A stretch of DNA of 11,614 nucleotides from contig CAIKSH010000152.1 of assembly GCA_903830015.1 (NCBI GenBank), positions 1 to 11,614 on the forward strand, read 5' to 3'. The notes below the pieces were generated by a model. It did not search any database, was not told where the DNA came from, and worked only from the letters and a program-made list of their open reading frames with translations. Positions 1 through 7,046 of the stretch are shown here, in pieces. The position numbers and the translations under genes were made by a program. Source of the stretch: an uncultured Solirubrobacterales bacterium (GTDB lineage: Bacteria; Actinomycetota; Thermoleophilia; Solirubrobacterales; Solirubrobacteraceae). Numbering within the stretch: the first letter of the stretch is position 1; each line of letters begins with the position of its first letter.

Positions 1-49
1 CCCGGGTGAATTCCGCGCGGGCGGCCGGCAACGCTGATAGAAGGGACTG

Positions 50-2254
50 GTGACCGCGCCCCTCTACCACCTCGGCCGGTTCTGCGCGCGCTTTCGCTGG
101 GTGGTAATCGCGCTCTGGCTGGCCGCGGTGATCGGGCTGGGGGCCTGGGCCGGCGCGGCCGGCTCGCAGGAGGCCGACTCGCTCTCGCTTCCGGGCACCG
201 GCAGCCAGAAGGCGACCGACGTCCTTAACGAGCGCTTCCCCTCGCAGAGCAACGGCTCGAGCCCGATAGTCGTCCACGCCGCCGGGGACAAGAGCCTGAC
301 GACGCCGGCCAGCCAGGAGGCGATCTCCCAGGCGGTGGCCGACGGCAAGGCCGACCCCGAGGTCTCCTCGGTGGCCGGCCCGACCGACACGGCGGGCGGC
401 GGGGCCATCAGCAAGGACGGCAAGACGGCGATCATCGCCGTAACCCTCAAGCAGACGATCACCAACTACACCGCCGAGGAGGCCCAGCGGGTGATCGACC
501 GGGTCGAGGCTCCGCTGGAGAAGGCCGGCCTGGAGGCCGCCGCCGGGGGCCAGCTCGGCCAGAAGGCCACCCCGCCGGCCACCGACAAGAGCGAGGCGAT
601 CGGGATCGTCGCCGCGCTGATCATCCTGCTGCTCACCTTCGGCTCGGCGGTCTCGATGCTGCTGCCGATCCTCACCGCGATCCTCGGTGTCGGCTCGGCG
701 GTCAGCATCATCACCCTCCTCTCCCACGTGACCAGCGTGCCGACCGCCGTGCCGGCCCTGGCCTCGATGATCGGGCTCGGCGTGGGCATCGACTACTCGC
801 TCTTCGTCCTCTCCCGCCACCGCGAGCAGCTCGAGGGGGGAATGGAGATACGCGAGTCGATCGCCCGCTCGGTAGCCACCTCCGGCGCCGCCGTCCTGTT
901 CGCCGGCAGCACCGTGGTGATCGCGCTCTGTTCCCTGGCCATCGCCGGGATTCCCATCGTCGCCTCGATGGGCTACCTGTCGTCGATCGCCGTGGTGGTG
1001 GCGATCCTCGCCGCCACCACCCTGCTGCCGGCGATCCTCGCCGTCCTGGGCCCGCGGGTCGACGCGCTGCGACTTCCGTGGCTGCACGGCCGCACCAACA
1101 AGGCGGTCGACCACGACAACTCCGGCTGGGCCCGCTGGGCCCGCGGGATCGCCCGCCACCCGTGGCCGCCGATGCTCGCCGCCGTGGCGATCCTGCTGGT
1201 GATCGCCATCCCCATGTTCTCGCTCGAGCTCGGCCAGCCGGACACGGCCGCCGGCCCCCCGGACGCCGAGACCACTCGCGCCTACAACCTGGTGGCCAGC
1301 GGCTTCGGGGAGGGGGTGAACGGGCCGGTAATCGTGGCCGCCGAGCTTCCCGGCAAGAGCACCGACCAGGCCGACCTGCAGAAACTTGTCAAGGAGATCA
1401 GCCAGGACCCGGACGTCGCCTCGGTGGCCCCGCCGGTGGTCAACTCCGACAAGACCGCCGCGACGATCTCGGTGGTGCCCAAGTCGGCCCCTCCGGCCGA
1501 CGCGACGGTGGCCCTGGTCGACCGGCTCCGTAACGAGGAGATACCCAGCGCGCTGAAGGGCTCGGACATCAACGCCTACGTCGGCGGCGCGACCGCCGCC
1601 TACATCGACATCGCCGACGAGATCCAGAACAAGCTGCCCCAGTCGATCCTGATCGTGGTCGGGCTCAGCTTCATCCTCCTGCTGATCGCCTTCCGCTCGG
1701 TGCTGGTGCCGGTACAGGCCGCGGCGATGAACCTGCTCGGCGTGGCCGCCTCCTACGGAATGCTCGTCGCCGTCTTCCAGTGGGGCTGGGGCACCGAGCT
1801 GATCGGGCTCAGCGGCGACGTCCCGATCGTCTCGTTCGTGCCGCTGATGATGTTCGCGATCCTCTTCGGCCTGTCCATGGATTACGAGGTCTTCCTGGTA
1901 ACCCACATCCAGGAGGAGTACCAGGAGGGCGCCGACAACGAGACGGCCGTGGTGCGCGGCCTCTCGCGCAGCGCCAGGGTTATTACCTCGGCGGCGCTGA
2001 TCATGGTCTCGGTCTTCGCCGCCTTCGTCCTGTCCACCGACCCGACCACCAAACAGTTCGGGCTCGGGCTCGCCTTCGCGGTGGCGATCGACGCGACGAT
2101 CATCCGCTGCGTGCTCGTACCCGCGCTGATGGTGATCGTCGGCAAGGCCAACTGGTGGCTGCCGAAGTGGCTGGCCCGGATCCTGCCCAAGGACAGCATC
2201 GAGGGCACCGATTACTTCCGGCGCCTGGACGCCAAGGGCTCGGGCGGTAAGTGA
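50..2254 (+). CDS. MMPL/RND-family membrane transporter
   Basis: This 734-residue protein has the full MmpL/RND layout: an N-terminal membrane helix (about 15-35), an extracytoplasmic domain (about 40-180), five clustered helices (about 183-335), then a second helix (about 373-392), a second external domain (about 395-527) and a second helix cluster (about 530-700). The paired motifs GIDYSLF (Asp248-Tyr249) and SMDYEVF (Asp611-Tyr612) match the Asp-Tyr pairs that relay protons in MmpL3-type transporters, so proton-driven export at the cytoplasmic membrane is expected. The cargo (lipid, drug or pigment) cannot be read from the sequence. About 730 residues is the usual length for the smaller actinobacterial members, and no long C-terminal tail is present. 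The start is a GTG preceded by a Shine-Dalgarno-like GAAGGGA at 40-46. No partner (adaptor or TetR regulator) is visible to the left because the window begins there. Confidence 0.93.
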   Translation: MTAPLYHLGRFCARFRWVVIALWLAAVIGLGAWAGAAGSQEADSLSLPGTGSQKATDVLNERFPSQSNGSSPIVVHAAGDKSLTTPASQEAISQAVADGKADPEVSSVAGPTDTAGGGAISKDGKTAIIAVTLKQTITNYTAEEAQRVIDRVEAPLEKAGLEAAAGGQLGQKATPPATDKSEAIGIVAALIILLLTFGSAVSMLLPILTAILGVGSAVSIITLLSHVTSVPTAVPALASMIGLGVGIDYSLFVLSRHREQLEGGMEIRESIARSVATSGAAVLFAGSTVVIALCSLAIAGIPIVASMGYLSSIAVVVAILAATTLLPAILAVLGPRVDALRLPWLHGRTNKAVDHDNSGWARWARGIARHPWPPMLAAVAILLVIAIPMFSLELGQPDTAAGPPDAETTRAYNLVASGFGEGVNGPVIVAAELPGKSTDQADLQKLVKEISQDPDVASVAPPVVNSDKTAATISVVPKSAPPADATVALVDRLRNEEIPSALKGSDINAYVGGATAAYIDIADEIQNKLPQSILIVVGLSFILLLIAFRSVLVPVQAAAMNLLGVAASYGMLVAVFQWGWGTELIGLSGDVPIVSFVPLMMFAILFGLSMDYEVFLVTHIQEEYQEGADNETAVVRGLSRSARVITSAALIMVSVFAAFVLSTDPTTKQFGLGLAFAVAIDATIIRCVLVPALMVIVGKANWWLPKWLARILPKDSIEGTDYFRRLDAKGSGGK

Positions 2255-2260
2255 AATTTG

Positions 2261-2285
2261 TGCGTATTAGCGCGATGCGTATTAG
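2261..2285. repeat. Tandem 10-bp direct repeat upstream of the XRE regulator
   Basis: TGCGTATTAG occurs at 2261-2270 and exactly again at 2276-2285, a 15-bp period, with a third partial TGCGT at 2286-2290 running into the 8-bp palindrome CGTGCACG (2288-2295). A little further on, GTCA-ATTG-TGAC (2316-2327) forms a short inverted repeat. The whole patch from about 2255 to 2345 is clearly richer in A+T than its surroundings. It lies between the transporter and the DNA-binding protein gene, so an operator or promoter region is the likely reading, but no convincing -35/-10 pair was found. Confidence 0.5.
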
Positions 2286-2378
2286 TGCGTGCACGTTTCG
2301 CTTACGGCATTAACTGTCAATTGTGACCTATGGCGTTTTCTGTCAGCTTCGGTTGCCCCGGACCAGCCCCCCACTCCC

Positions 2379-3032
2379 TTGGCTACCGAACCCAAAGCAA
2401 CCGAGAGCTCTGCTCCGCCGGCCGGCGAGCGAGTGCGGGTTGCCCGCGAGGCGCGGGGACTGACCCAGGAGCAGCTCGCCGAAGCCGCCGGCGTCTCCAA
2501 GCAGACGATCTCCAACCTCGAGAATGGCCACCGGCTTCCGGCCCGCCGCACGGTCGAGCGCGTCGCCGCGGCGCTCGGCAGCGATCCGGGCGACCTGGGA
2601 CTGCCCGAGCCGCAGCAGCCGGCTGAAGGTTCAGGCCCCGGCGGAGAGCCGGGGGCGCCGCCCGGCGACGATTCCGCCACGGGCCTCCTGAACGGCCGGA
2701 TCTCGGCCAAGCTGAAGGCCCTGCGCCGTCGCGACAAGCTGACCCAGGAGGATGTCGCCCGCGGTATCGGCGTCTCGTGGCGCAACTACCAGCGCTGGGA
2801 GAAGGGCCGGGTCACGCCGCGGCCCGAGAGCGTCGCCGAGCTCGCCGCCTTCTTCGGCGTGAGCGAGCGTGAGATCTACGGCTACGACCCGGGCGCCGAC
2901 GGCGATTCCGGGGACGGAGAAGTGGTCGAAGAGCTGCTCAACACCATCGCCCAGCTCGTGCCCCGCGTCGACCGCCTCACCCTGCGCGTCGCCGAGCTGG
3001 AAAAGCGCGCGCCGGGCGACCGGGCCGCCTAG
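2379..3032 (+). CDS. Tandem XRE-type helix-turn-helix DNA-binding protein
   Basis: With the TTG start at 2379 this is a 217-residue protein with two separate XRE/HTH_3 domains. The first (residues about 17-70) carries LTQEQLAEAAGVSKQTISNLE, the classic helix-turn-helix with a recognition helix ending in the SNLENG signature. A Pro/Gly/Glu-rich linker follows (about 74-105). The second domain (about 108-166) carries LTQEDVARGIGVS and YQRWEKG. The C-terminus (about 182-211, EVVEELLNTIAQLVPRVDRL onward) is an amphipathic helix with heptad-like leucines, suggesting oligomerisation. The frame is open back to a GTG at 2289, but the codons from 2289 to 2378 are A/T-ending, unlike the rest, so I treat them as leader; a GTG at 2429 is also possible. 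No clear Shine-Dalgarno supports any choice. It is probably a transcriptional regulator; its targets are unknown. Confidence 0.82.
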   Translation: MATEPKATESSAPPAGERVRVAREARGLTQEQLAEAAGVSKQTISNLENGHRLPARRTVERVAAALGSDPGDLGLPEPQQPAEGSGPGGEPGAPPGDDSATGLLNGRISAKLKALRRRDKLTQEDVARGIGVSWRNYQRWEKGRVTPRPESVAELAAFFGVSEREIYGYDPGADGDSGDGEVVEELLNTIAQLVPRVDRLTLRVAELEKRAPGDRAA

Positions 3033-3586
3033 CCGATCAGGGTCCAGGCCCAGGCGCCGATCGCCACGCCGGCGACCAGCGCGACTGCCTGGGAGAGGTG
3101 CGGAAAGTCCAGCCGTGACCGCGGCGGGGAGGAGCTGTCGCCCGAGCGCCCCCAGAAGATGAAGGGGGGCACCACGCCGATGGCGAGCATGATCAGCCCG
3201 GTGACGATCGCGGCCCAGCCGATCCCCCCCGGAGCGTTGGAGGCGCCGATGAAGAAGGCGATCGCCATCCCCACGAACAGCACCGGCCAGAGCCAGCCGA
3301 TGGTCGAGGGCCAGGAGAGCGGCTTGGCCATCATGTAGAGGAACCCGACCAGGAACATGAGCGGGAAGCCAACCGAGAGGACCACCGCCGAGCCCTTCGG
3401 GCAGTGCTGGGCGATCACGTAAGGCCCACCCTCGGCGCAGTAGCCGCCGACATTGATCACGGCCAGCGCGGCCATGATCACCATGCCGCACAGCACCGAG
3501 AGGGCGAAGAGCGTTGCCAGCGTGAAGAACACCGCGGGCCCGGTCACCCGCGGCGGGATTACCCGAACCTCCGGCTCCGTGCCCAT
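3029..3586 (-). CDS. Five-helix membrane protein of unknown function
   Basis: I do not recognise a family for this 185-residue protein. Hydrophobic segments at about 17-44, 66-86, 95-115, 121-146 and 165-184 predict five membrane helices. The loop between helices 1 and 2 carries Cys50 and Cys62, which could form a disulfide if that loop is outside. A short Ser/Pro/Arg-rich loop (about 147-160) separates helices 4 and 5. The gene starts 40 nt after the HdeD-like gene ends on the same strand, so co-transcription is likely. A modest GGGGA sits 6 nt before the ATG. Its TAG stop (3031-3029) overlaps the TAG of the convergent XRE gene (3030-3032). G/C-ending codons and the spacing support a real gene. 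Confidence 0.78.
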   Translation of the reverse strand: MGTEPEVRVIPPRVTGPAVFFTLATLFALSVLCGMVIMAALAVINVGGYCAEGGPYVIAQHCPKGSAVVLSVGFPLMFLVGFLYMMAKPLSWPSTIGWLWPVLFVGMAIAFFIGASNAPGGIGWAAIVTGLIMLAIGVVPPFIFWGRSGDSSSPPRSRLDFPHLSQAVALVAGVAIGAWAWTLIG

Positions 3587-3626
3587 CGGCGTCCCCAGAG
3601 GTCGGCCTTCGGAAACCGCCCAGCCC

Positions 3627-4199
3627 CTACGGCAGGGAGCTGATGGCGCCGGCGACGTCCCTTTCCGCCTTGCGGACCTGCAGGCCGAAGGCGATCATCA
3701 CGATCCCGCGGACGATCAGCACGATCCCGACGATCACCGCGACGATGGTGAGGGTCAGGTCTGGCCACGCGAGGATCAGGATGCCGGCCGCGATGTCGAT
3801 CAGGCAGACGAGGAGATTCCAGCCGCGGCCGTGGCTCTCCAGGGCGGCGTCGACGAAGCGGGCGATTCCCGCGACGATGAAGACGATCCCGAGGATCAGG
3901 ACCAGGACGGTGAGGGTCTCGAACGGCTTCTTGACCAGCAGGAGGCCGGCGATGGCCGTGATCACGCCGATGACGGCGAGCACGCCGCGGCCCTCCCCCT
4001 TGCCGAAGATGGCGGTGAGGATCTCCACCACGGCCTGGATCAGCAGGAAGATTCCGAGGATTACCGTGACGGTCCCAAGCGTCGAGTCCTTGCCGACGAG
4101 GAAGAAGACGCCGACTCCGAGGGCGATCAGCCCCATTACGACCGGTACCCACCAGATCGAGGGGGGCTTGGCGTTGGTTTCGCTGACGGTGGCGTTCAC
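3627..4199 (-). CDS. HdeD-like (DUF308) six-helix membrane protein
   Basis: This 190-residue protein has six hydrophobic segments (about 14-36, 41-65, 72-90, 95-117, 127-146, 149-173). They look like an internally repeated pattern of paired helices with Gly-rich ends such as ILGIFLLIQAVVEI and ILGIVFIVAGIARF. That is the DUF308/HdeD arrangement; the family is named after Escherichia coli HdeD, linked to acid resistance, but the activity is not established and the name should not be read as proof of function. The reading frame is open much further upstream, to 4760, but only as the antisense of the SDR gene. The GTG at 4199 is chosen because a strong AAGGAG lies 5 nt before it. It is divergent from the SDR gene and probably leads a two-gene transcript with the five-helix protein downstream. 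Confidence 0.88.
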   Translation of the reverse strand: MNATVSETNAKPPSIWWVPVVMGLIALGVGVFFLVGKDSTLGTVTVILGIFLLIQAVVEILTAIFGKGEGRGVLAVIGVITAIAGLLLVKKPFETLTVLVLILGIVFIVAGIARFVDAALESHGRGWNLLVCLIDIAAGILILAWPDLTLTIVAVIVGIVLIVRGIVMIAFGLQVRKAERDVAGAISSLP

Positions 4200-4204
4200 G
4201 GGCA

Positions 4205-4210
4205 CTCCTT
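4205..4210 (-). promoter_or_regulatory. Shine-Dalgarno site fixing the HdeD-like start
   Basis: Read on the minus strand this is AAGGAG followed by TGCCC and then GTG at 4199. It is one of the best ribosome binding sites in the window. It decides the start against the much longer open frame reaching 4760. It also contrasts with several neighbouring genes that lack any such site. Confidence 0.8.
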
Positions 4211-4268
4211 GAGGAGATTGCTGGACCGTTGCCCCTTCTACGCCGACGCCCGGATTCCTGCCCGCCGG

Positions 4269-4274
4269 TAGCCT
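4269..4274 (+). promoter_or_regulatory. Putative -10 box for leaderless SDR transcript
   Basis: TAGCCT fits the TANNNT actinobacterial -10 consensus and lies 9 nt before the ATG at 4284, so transcription would begin at or within a couple of bases of the start codon. No Shine-Dalgarno sequence is present. No good -35 hexamer was seen at 17-18 nt. The same box recurs before other genes in the window. Confidence 0.5.
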
Positions 4275-4283
4275 CCCGCGCCA

Positions 4284-5036
4284 ATGGGAGCGGAGAAGGA
4301 ACTCGAGGGAAAGGCTGCCCTGGTCACCGGGGGGGCCAGCGGGCTGGGGCTGGCGACGGCCCGGGCGCTCGCCACGGCGGGAGCGCAGGTGCTGATCGTG
4401 GATCTCGACGAGGAGGGCGGCCGCACGGCGGCCGAAGAGCTCGGCGGGTCCTTCTTCGCCGCCGACGTCTCCAGCCTGGAGGAGAACCTGGCGATGGTCG
4501 CCGAGGCCGAGAGGCTCTTCGGGCGGCTCGACCTCGTCTACCTGAACGCCGGCGTCTCCTCGGGCTTCGGCCTCGACGAGAGCTTCGACCCCGAGCAGTA
4601 CCGCAAGGTGATGGGCGTCAACCTGGACGGCGTGGTCTTCGGCACCCACGCGGCTCTGCCGGCCCTGGAGCGCAGCGGCGGAGGCGCCATCGTCGCCACC
4701 GCCTCGCTGGCCGGCCTGACCGCCGTGCCCTTCGACCCCGTCTACGCCGCCAACAAGCACGCGGTAGTCGGCCTGGCCCGTTCGCTGGGCCCGGGGCTGG
4801 CCGAGCGCGGCATCCGCTTCAACGCGGTATGCCCAGGCTTTGCCGAGTCGAAGATCATCGAACCGATCCGCGAGGGCATCGAGCAGTCGGGCACGCCGAT
4901 CATCCCCGCCGAGGAGGTGGGCGCCGCGGTAATGGAGCTCTTCACCGGCGGGATGACCGGCGAGTGCTGGTTCGTCCAGGCTGGCCGGCCGGCGGCGAAC
5001 TTCGCGTTCCGCGGGGTCCCCGGTCCGAGGGCCTGA
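4284..5036 (+). CDS. SDR-family NAD(P)-dependent oxidoreductase
   Basis: This is a classical short-chain dehydrogenase of 250 residues, the normal family length, and should be cytosolic. The Rossmann motif TGGASGLG is at 15-22; Asp40 ends the second beta-strand, which usually favours NAD(H) over NADP(H); Asp61-Val62 contacts adenine; NAG is at 88-90. The catalytic set Asn113, Ser141, Tyr154 and Lys158 (YAANK) is complete, and PG follows at 184-185, so the enzyme should be active. The substrate (an alcohol or ketone) cannot be assigned; the C-terminal substrate-loop region (about 187-210) has no diagnostic motif that I recognise. The ATG at 4284 lacks a Shine-Dalgarno but has a TAGCCT box 9 nt upstream. 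The gene is divergent from the HdeD-like gene and ends 15 nt before the convergent peptidase gene. Confidence 0.92.
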   Translation: MGAEKELEGKAALVTGGASGLGLATARALATAGAQVLIVDLDEEGGRTAAEELGGSFFAADVSSLEENLAMVAEAERLFGRLDLVYLNAGVSSGFGLDESFDPEQYRKVMGVNLDGVVFGTHAALPALERSGGGAIVATASLAGLTAVPFDPVYAANKHAVVGLARSLGPGLAERGIRFNAVCPGFAESKIIEPIREGIEQSGTPIIPAEEVGAAVMELFTGGMTGECWFVQAGRPAANFAFRGVPGPRA

Positions 5037-5051
5037 ACCGGGCCGTCCGGC

Positions 5052-6668
5052 TTACTGGCGCCCGCGCAGCCGGTTATTGCGCAGGATCGTCTCGACGACC
5101 GCGCTCGGGTCGACCTTGCGCCGGCCGGCGGCCACCGCCGTCATGTCCAGGCCCTCCGGGGGAGTGAACAGGCACATGGTCCGTCGCGGGGCCATCTGCA
5201 GGGTCAGCAGGTACTCGCGGATCGGATCGTCGACACAGTCGGAACCGGTCTCGAGGAAGTTGACGTGGTTGCCGGTCCTCTGGGTGACCTCGAAGGCGCT
5301 CGGGAACGCGCGGGCCATAGCCCGGCCCCAGACCAGCGGCGTCGCGGCGTCGGCGGTCGAGTCGGAGATCGCCAGCTTCAGGTTCCTGACCCGGGCCAGC
5401 GACGCCCTCGAGGCGATCTTCGGGACCGGGTCGGGCCGGAAGGTGTAGCCCACGCAGTCGGGCGCCAGGCCTGAGGCGGCGAGACCACCGAAGACCGGGG
5501 CCTGGGAGACGACATTGCGAATGATCCGGGCGCGCCCGCGGCGGGACGGCCGGTCGGAGTAGTCGGCGCAGTTGATCGCCGAGTTGGCTCCGCCGTCGGG
5601 AGTCAGGCCGCCGGGGCCCTCCGCTTCGGCCTCGCCGGCAAGCTCGCGCAGCGCGGCGCGGGCCTCGTCCCCTCCGGGCCCGACGATCCGCGCCAGTGAG
5701 ACAACCTTGGCAAGCTGGATAATCTGCGGCCAATTCGACTGCTGAAGCAGGAGCTGGCTGGAAACGATCCCCAGCCAGTCGTACCCGCCCAGCGCCTGCC
5801 GCTTACCGGCTGTGCCGATGTCGAGCTGTGAAGTGAAGAGGCTGTTCCGGGTGGAGATGACCGCCGCGTAGGTGGCGGGGCTGACCGAGCGGAGGAACTG
5901 CAGGGCCTCGTCGTTGCTCTTGGAGCGCACGTCGGCGAAATTGGCCCAGCTGCCGTCCGGCGTGACCGGGCCGTCGAGGAGGATCGCCCTCACGCGCTGC
6001 GGGTAGCGGTACGCGTAGACGTAGCCGATCCGTGAGCCGTAGCTCATCCCCCAGTAGGTCAGCTTGGAATCTCCGACCGCGGCGCGCATCGCGTCGAGGT
6101 CGCGCACCACGTTGTTGGTACCCACGTGGGCGATGAAGTCGGCGCTCTTCTTCTGGCAGGCCCGGCGCGCCCTGGCTGTGTAGGGGGTGGCCTCCTGCGA
6201 GAACTGGACCCAGTTGATGTTGGGGTTGTTCGTCGGAGCGACGGCGGCTTCGTCGCAGTCGAAGGCTGGCCTGGTCTCCCCGATCCCGCGCGGATCGAAG
6301 CCGACCAGGTCGAAGGACGCCCTCAGCGAGGCCGACGCGGCCGGCACCGACCAGACGCCCCGGCCCGAAGCTCCCGGGCCGCCGGGGTTGGCAAAGAGCG
6401 TGCCGATCTTCGTGCCCGAAGCCGGGAGCTTCTGGAGGGCGAGCGTAAACTTCTTGCCGTTCGGCCGGCTGTAGTCGTAGGGAACCTCGAAGGTTCCGCA
6501 CTGGAGTCCGGGGTACCGCTCGGCCAGCTCGGGAGCCGGGTAGGCCTCCACCGGACAGTCCGACCAGCTGATCTGCGTGGCCTGGGCGCCGGCCGAGGTG
6601 GCGGGGCCAAACGCGGCGGCCACGAGGGCGACGGGGATGAGCGCGAGGAGACGGGCGGGCTTGGGCAT
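5052..6668 (-). CDS. Secreted TAP-like alpha/beta-hydrolase (S33-type peptidase)
   Basis: This 538-residue protein begins with a signal peptide (Lys/Arg, then a hydrophobic run to about 20, with AGAQA near 26-30 as a cleavage site), so it should be exported. The mature part resembles Streptomyces tripeptidyl aminopeptidase and the SlpD/SlpE proteases. The oxyanion loop NPGGPGASG is at 94-102, FDPRG is at 124-128, and the nucleophile elbow GMSYG contains Ser209. A C-terminal TAP-like domain carries the likely acid Asp440 (DAATP) and the base His468 (GNHVNF). Eight cysteines (38, 57, 138, 171, 367, 405, 478, 499) suggest disulfides outside the cell. Cleavage of N-terminal di- or tripeptides is the family expectation; other hydrolase substrates are possible. 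The ATG has no Shine-Dalgarno but has TAGGGT 6 nt upstream. The gene lies 61 nt downstream of tRNA-Thr on the same strand. Confidence 0.9.
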   Translation of the reverse strand: MPKPARLLALIPVALVAAAFGPATSAGAQATQISWSDCPVEAYPAPELAERYPGLQCGTFEVPYDYSRPNGKKFTLALQKLPASGTKIGTLFANPGGPGASGRGVWSVPAASASLRASFDLVGFDPRGIGETRPAFDCDEAAVAPTNNPNINWVQFSQEATPYTARARRACQKKSADFIAHVGTNNVVRDLDAMRAAVGDSKLTYWGMSYGSRIGYVYAYRYPQRVRAILLDGPVTPDGSWANFADVRSKSNDEALQFLRSVSPATYAAVISTRNSLFTSQLDIGTAGKRQALGGYDWLGIVSSQLLLQQSNWPQIIQLAKVVSLARIVGPGGDEARAALRELAGEAEAEGPGGLTPDGGANSAINCADYSDRPSRRGRARIIRNVVSQAPVFGGLAASGLAPDCVGYTFRPDPVPKIASRASLARVRNLKLAISDSTADAATPLVWGRAMARAFPSAFEVTQRTGNHVNFLETGSDCVDDPIREYLLTLQMAPRRTMCLFTPPEGLDMTAVAAGRRKVDPSAVVETILRNNRLRGRQ

Positions 6669-6674
6669 CAGGGG

Positions 6675-6680
6675 ACCCTA
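6675..6680 (-). promoter_or_regulatory. Putative -10 box for leaderless peptidase transcript
   Basis: On the minus strand TAGGGT is followed by CCCCTG and then the ATG at 6668, a 6-nt gap identical to that seen before the Nudix and MOSC genes. It places the transcription start at about the A of the ATG. The region at -35 is GC-rich with no TTGACA-like hexamer. Read-through from the tRNA promoter is an alternative. Confidence 0.5.
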
Positions 6681-6729
6681 CGTCATTGGCGCCGGCTGCG
6701 CTCCACCCGCGTCCAGCGGCCCCCTCAAG

Positions 6730-6802
<73 letters not shown>

Positions 6803-6813
6803 GGGCGCAGGCG

Positions 6814-6819
6814 AGCATA
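6814..6819 (-). promoter_or_regulatory. Putative -10 box of the tRNA-Thr promoter
   Basis: TATGCT on the minus strand ends 11 nt before the first base of the tRNA, a suitable distance for a start of transcription a few bases upstream of the mature 5' end. No clear -35 hexamer is visible in the GC-rich sequence beyond it. Confidence 0.45.
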
Positions 6820-6872
6820 GCCGGCGCGCGAGGCGGCAGAGGGGCCCCCGCCGGTTCCGCCGGAGCCCTCAT

Positions 6873-6878
6873 CACAAT
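6873..6878 (+). promoter_or_regulatory. Possible -10 box for the 53-residue small ORF
   Basis: CACAAT matches TATAAT at four of six positions and ends 6 nt before the GTG at 6885. That gap matches the other proposed leaderless starts. It is weaker than the TANNNT boxes because the first T is missing. The A+T-rich ATCACAATTG stands out in a very GC-rich stretch. Confidence 0.3.
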
Positions 6879-6884
6879 TGCCGC

Positions 6885-7046
6885 GTGGCCCTTCGCAGCG
6901 TCTCCGAAGCCGAGTCACTCCTCGCCCTCGTGCTCAAGCCCGGGAGCCTGGACGGCCTCTACCAGGACCTCGACTCGCTCCTGGCCTCCACGGGGGACGG
7001 GGAGCCCCTCGACGGCGCTGAAGCCCAGGACGACGAGGAGGGCTAG
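6885..7046 (+). CDS. Small acidic protein of unknown function (53 residues)
   Basis: A GTG at 6885 opens a 53-codon frame that ends in TAG at 7044-7046. The N-terminal half is an amphipathic, leucine-rich helix candidate (SEAESLLALVLKPGSLDGLY). The tail from about residue 39 is strongly acidic and ends DDEEG. Nearly all codon third positions are G or C, as in neighbouring real genes, which is the main support. I recognise no family. It converges on the DUF779 gene and the two TAG stops overlap in a single CTAG. It is divergent from tRNA-Thr. A CACAAT box 6 nt upstream could drive a leaderless message; there is no Shine-Dalgarno. Chance remains possible at this length in GC-rich DNA. Confidence 0.5.
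   Translation: MALRSVSEAESLLALVLKPGSLDGLYQDLDSLLASTGDGEPLDGAEAQDDEEG

Noticed and set aside
1..14. SmaI-like CCCGGG and EcoRI-like GAATTC sites next to each other at the left edge, suggesting vector sequence
   Set aside because: The rest of the interval continues smoothly into the transporter leader with native composition, so chance is the simpler explanation.
2631..3491. A 286-codon minus-strand frame overlapping the XRE gene and the five-helix membrane protein
   Set aside because: It is out of frame with both genes and gives a Gly/Arg/Asp-rich product, whereas the competing frames show helix-turn-helix motifs and clear membrane helices.
3453..4271. A 272-codon plus-strand frame with a very Asp/Glu/Gln-rich product
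   Set aside because: It is antisense to the HdeD-like gene and the composition is what hydrophobic codons give on the other strand.
4200..4760. N-terminal extension of the HdeD-like frame
   Set aside because: The extension is antisense to the SDR gene, and a strong AAGGAG fixes the start at 4199.
6841..6870. GC-rich repeat CCGCCGG-TT-CCGCCGG and GGGGCCCC between the tRNA and the small ORF, as a possible terminator
   Set aside because: No T-run follows on either strand, and it lies upstream of both flanking genes, where a terminator for them would make no sense.
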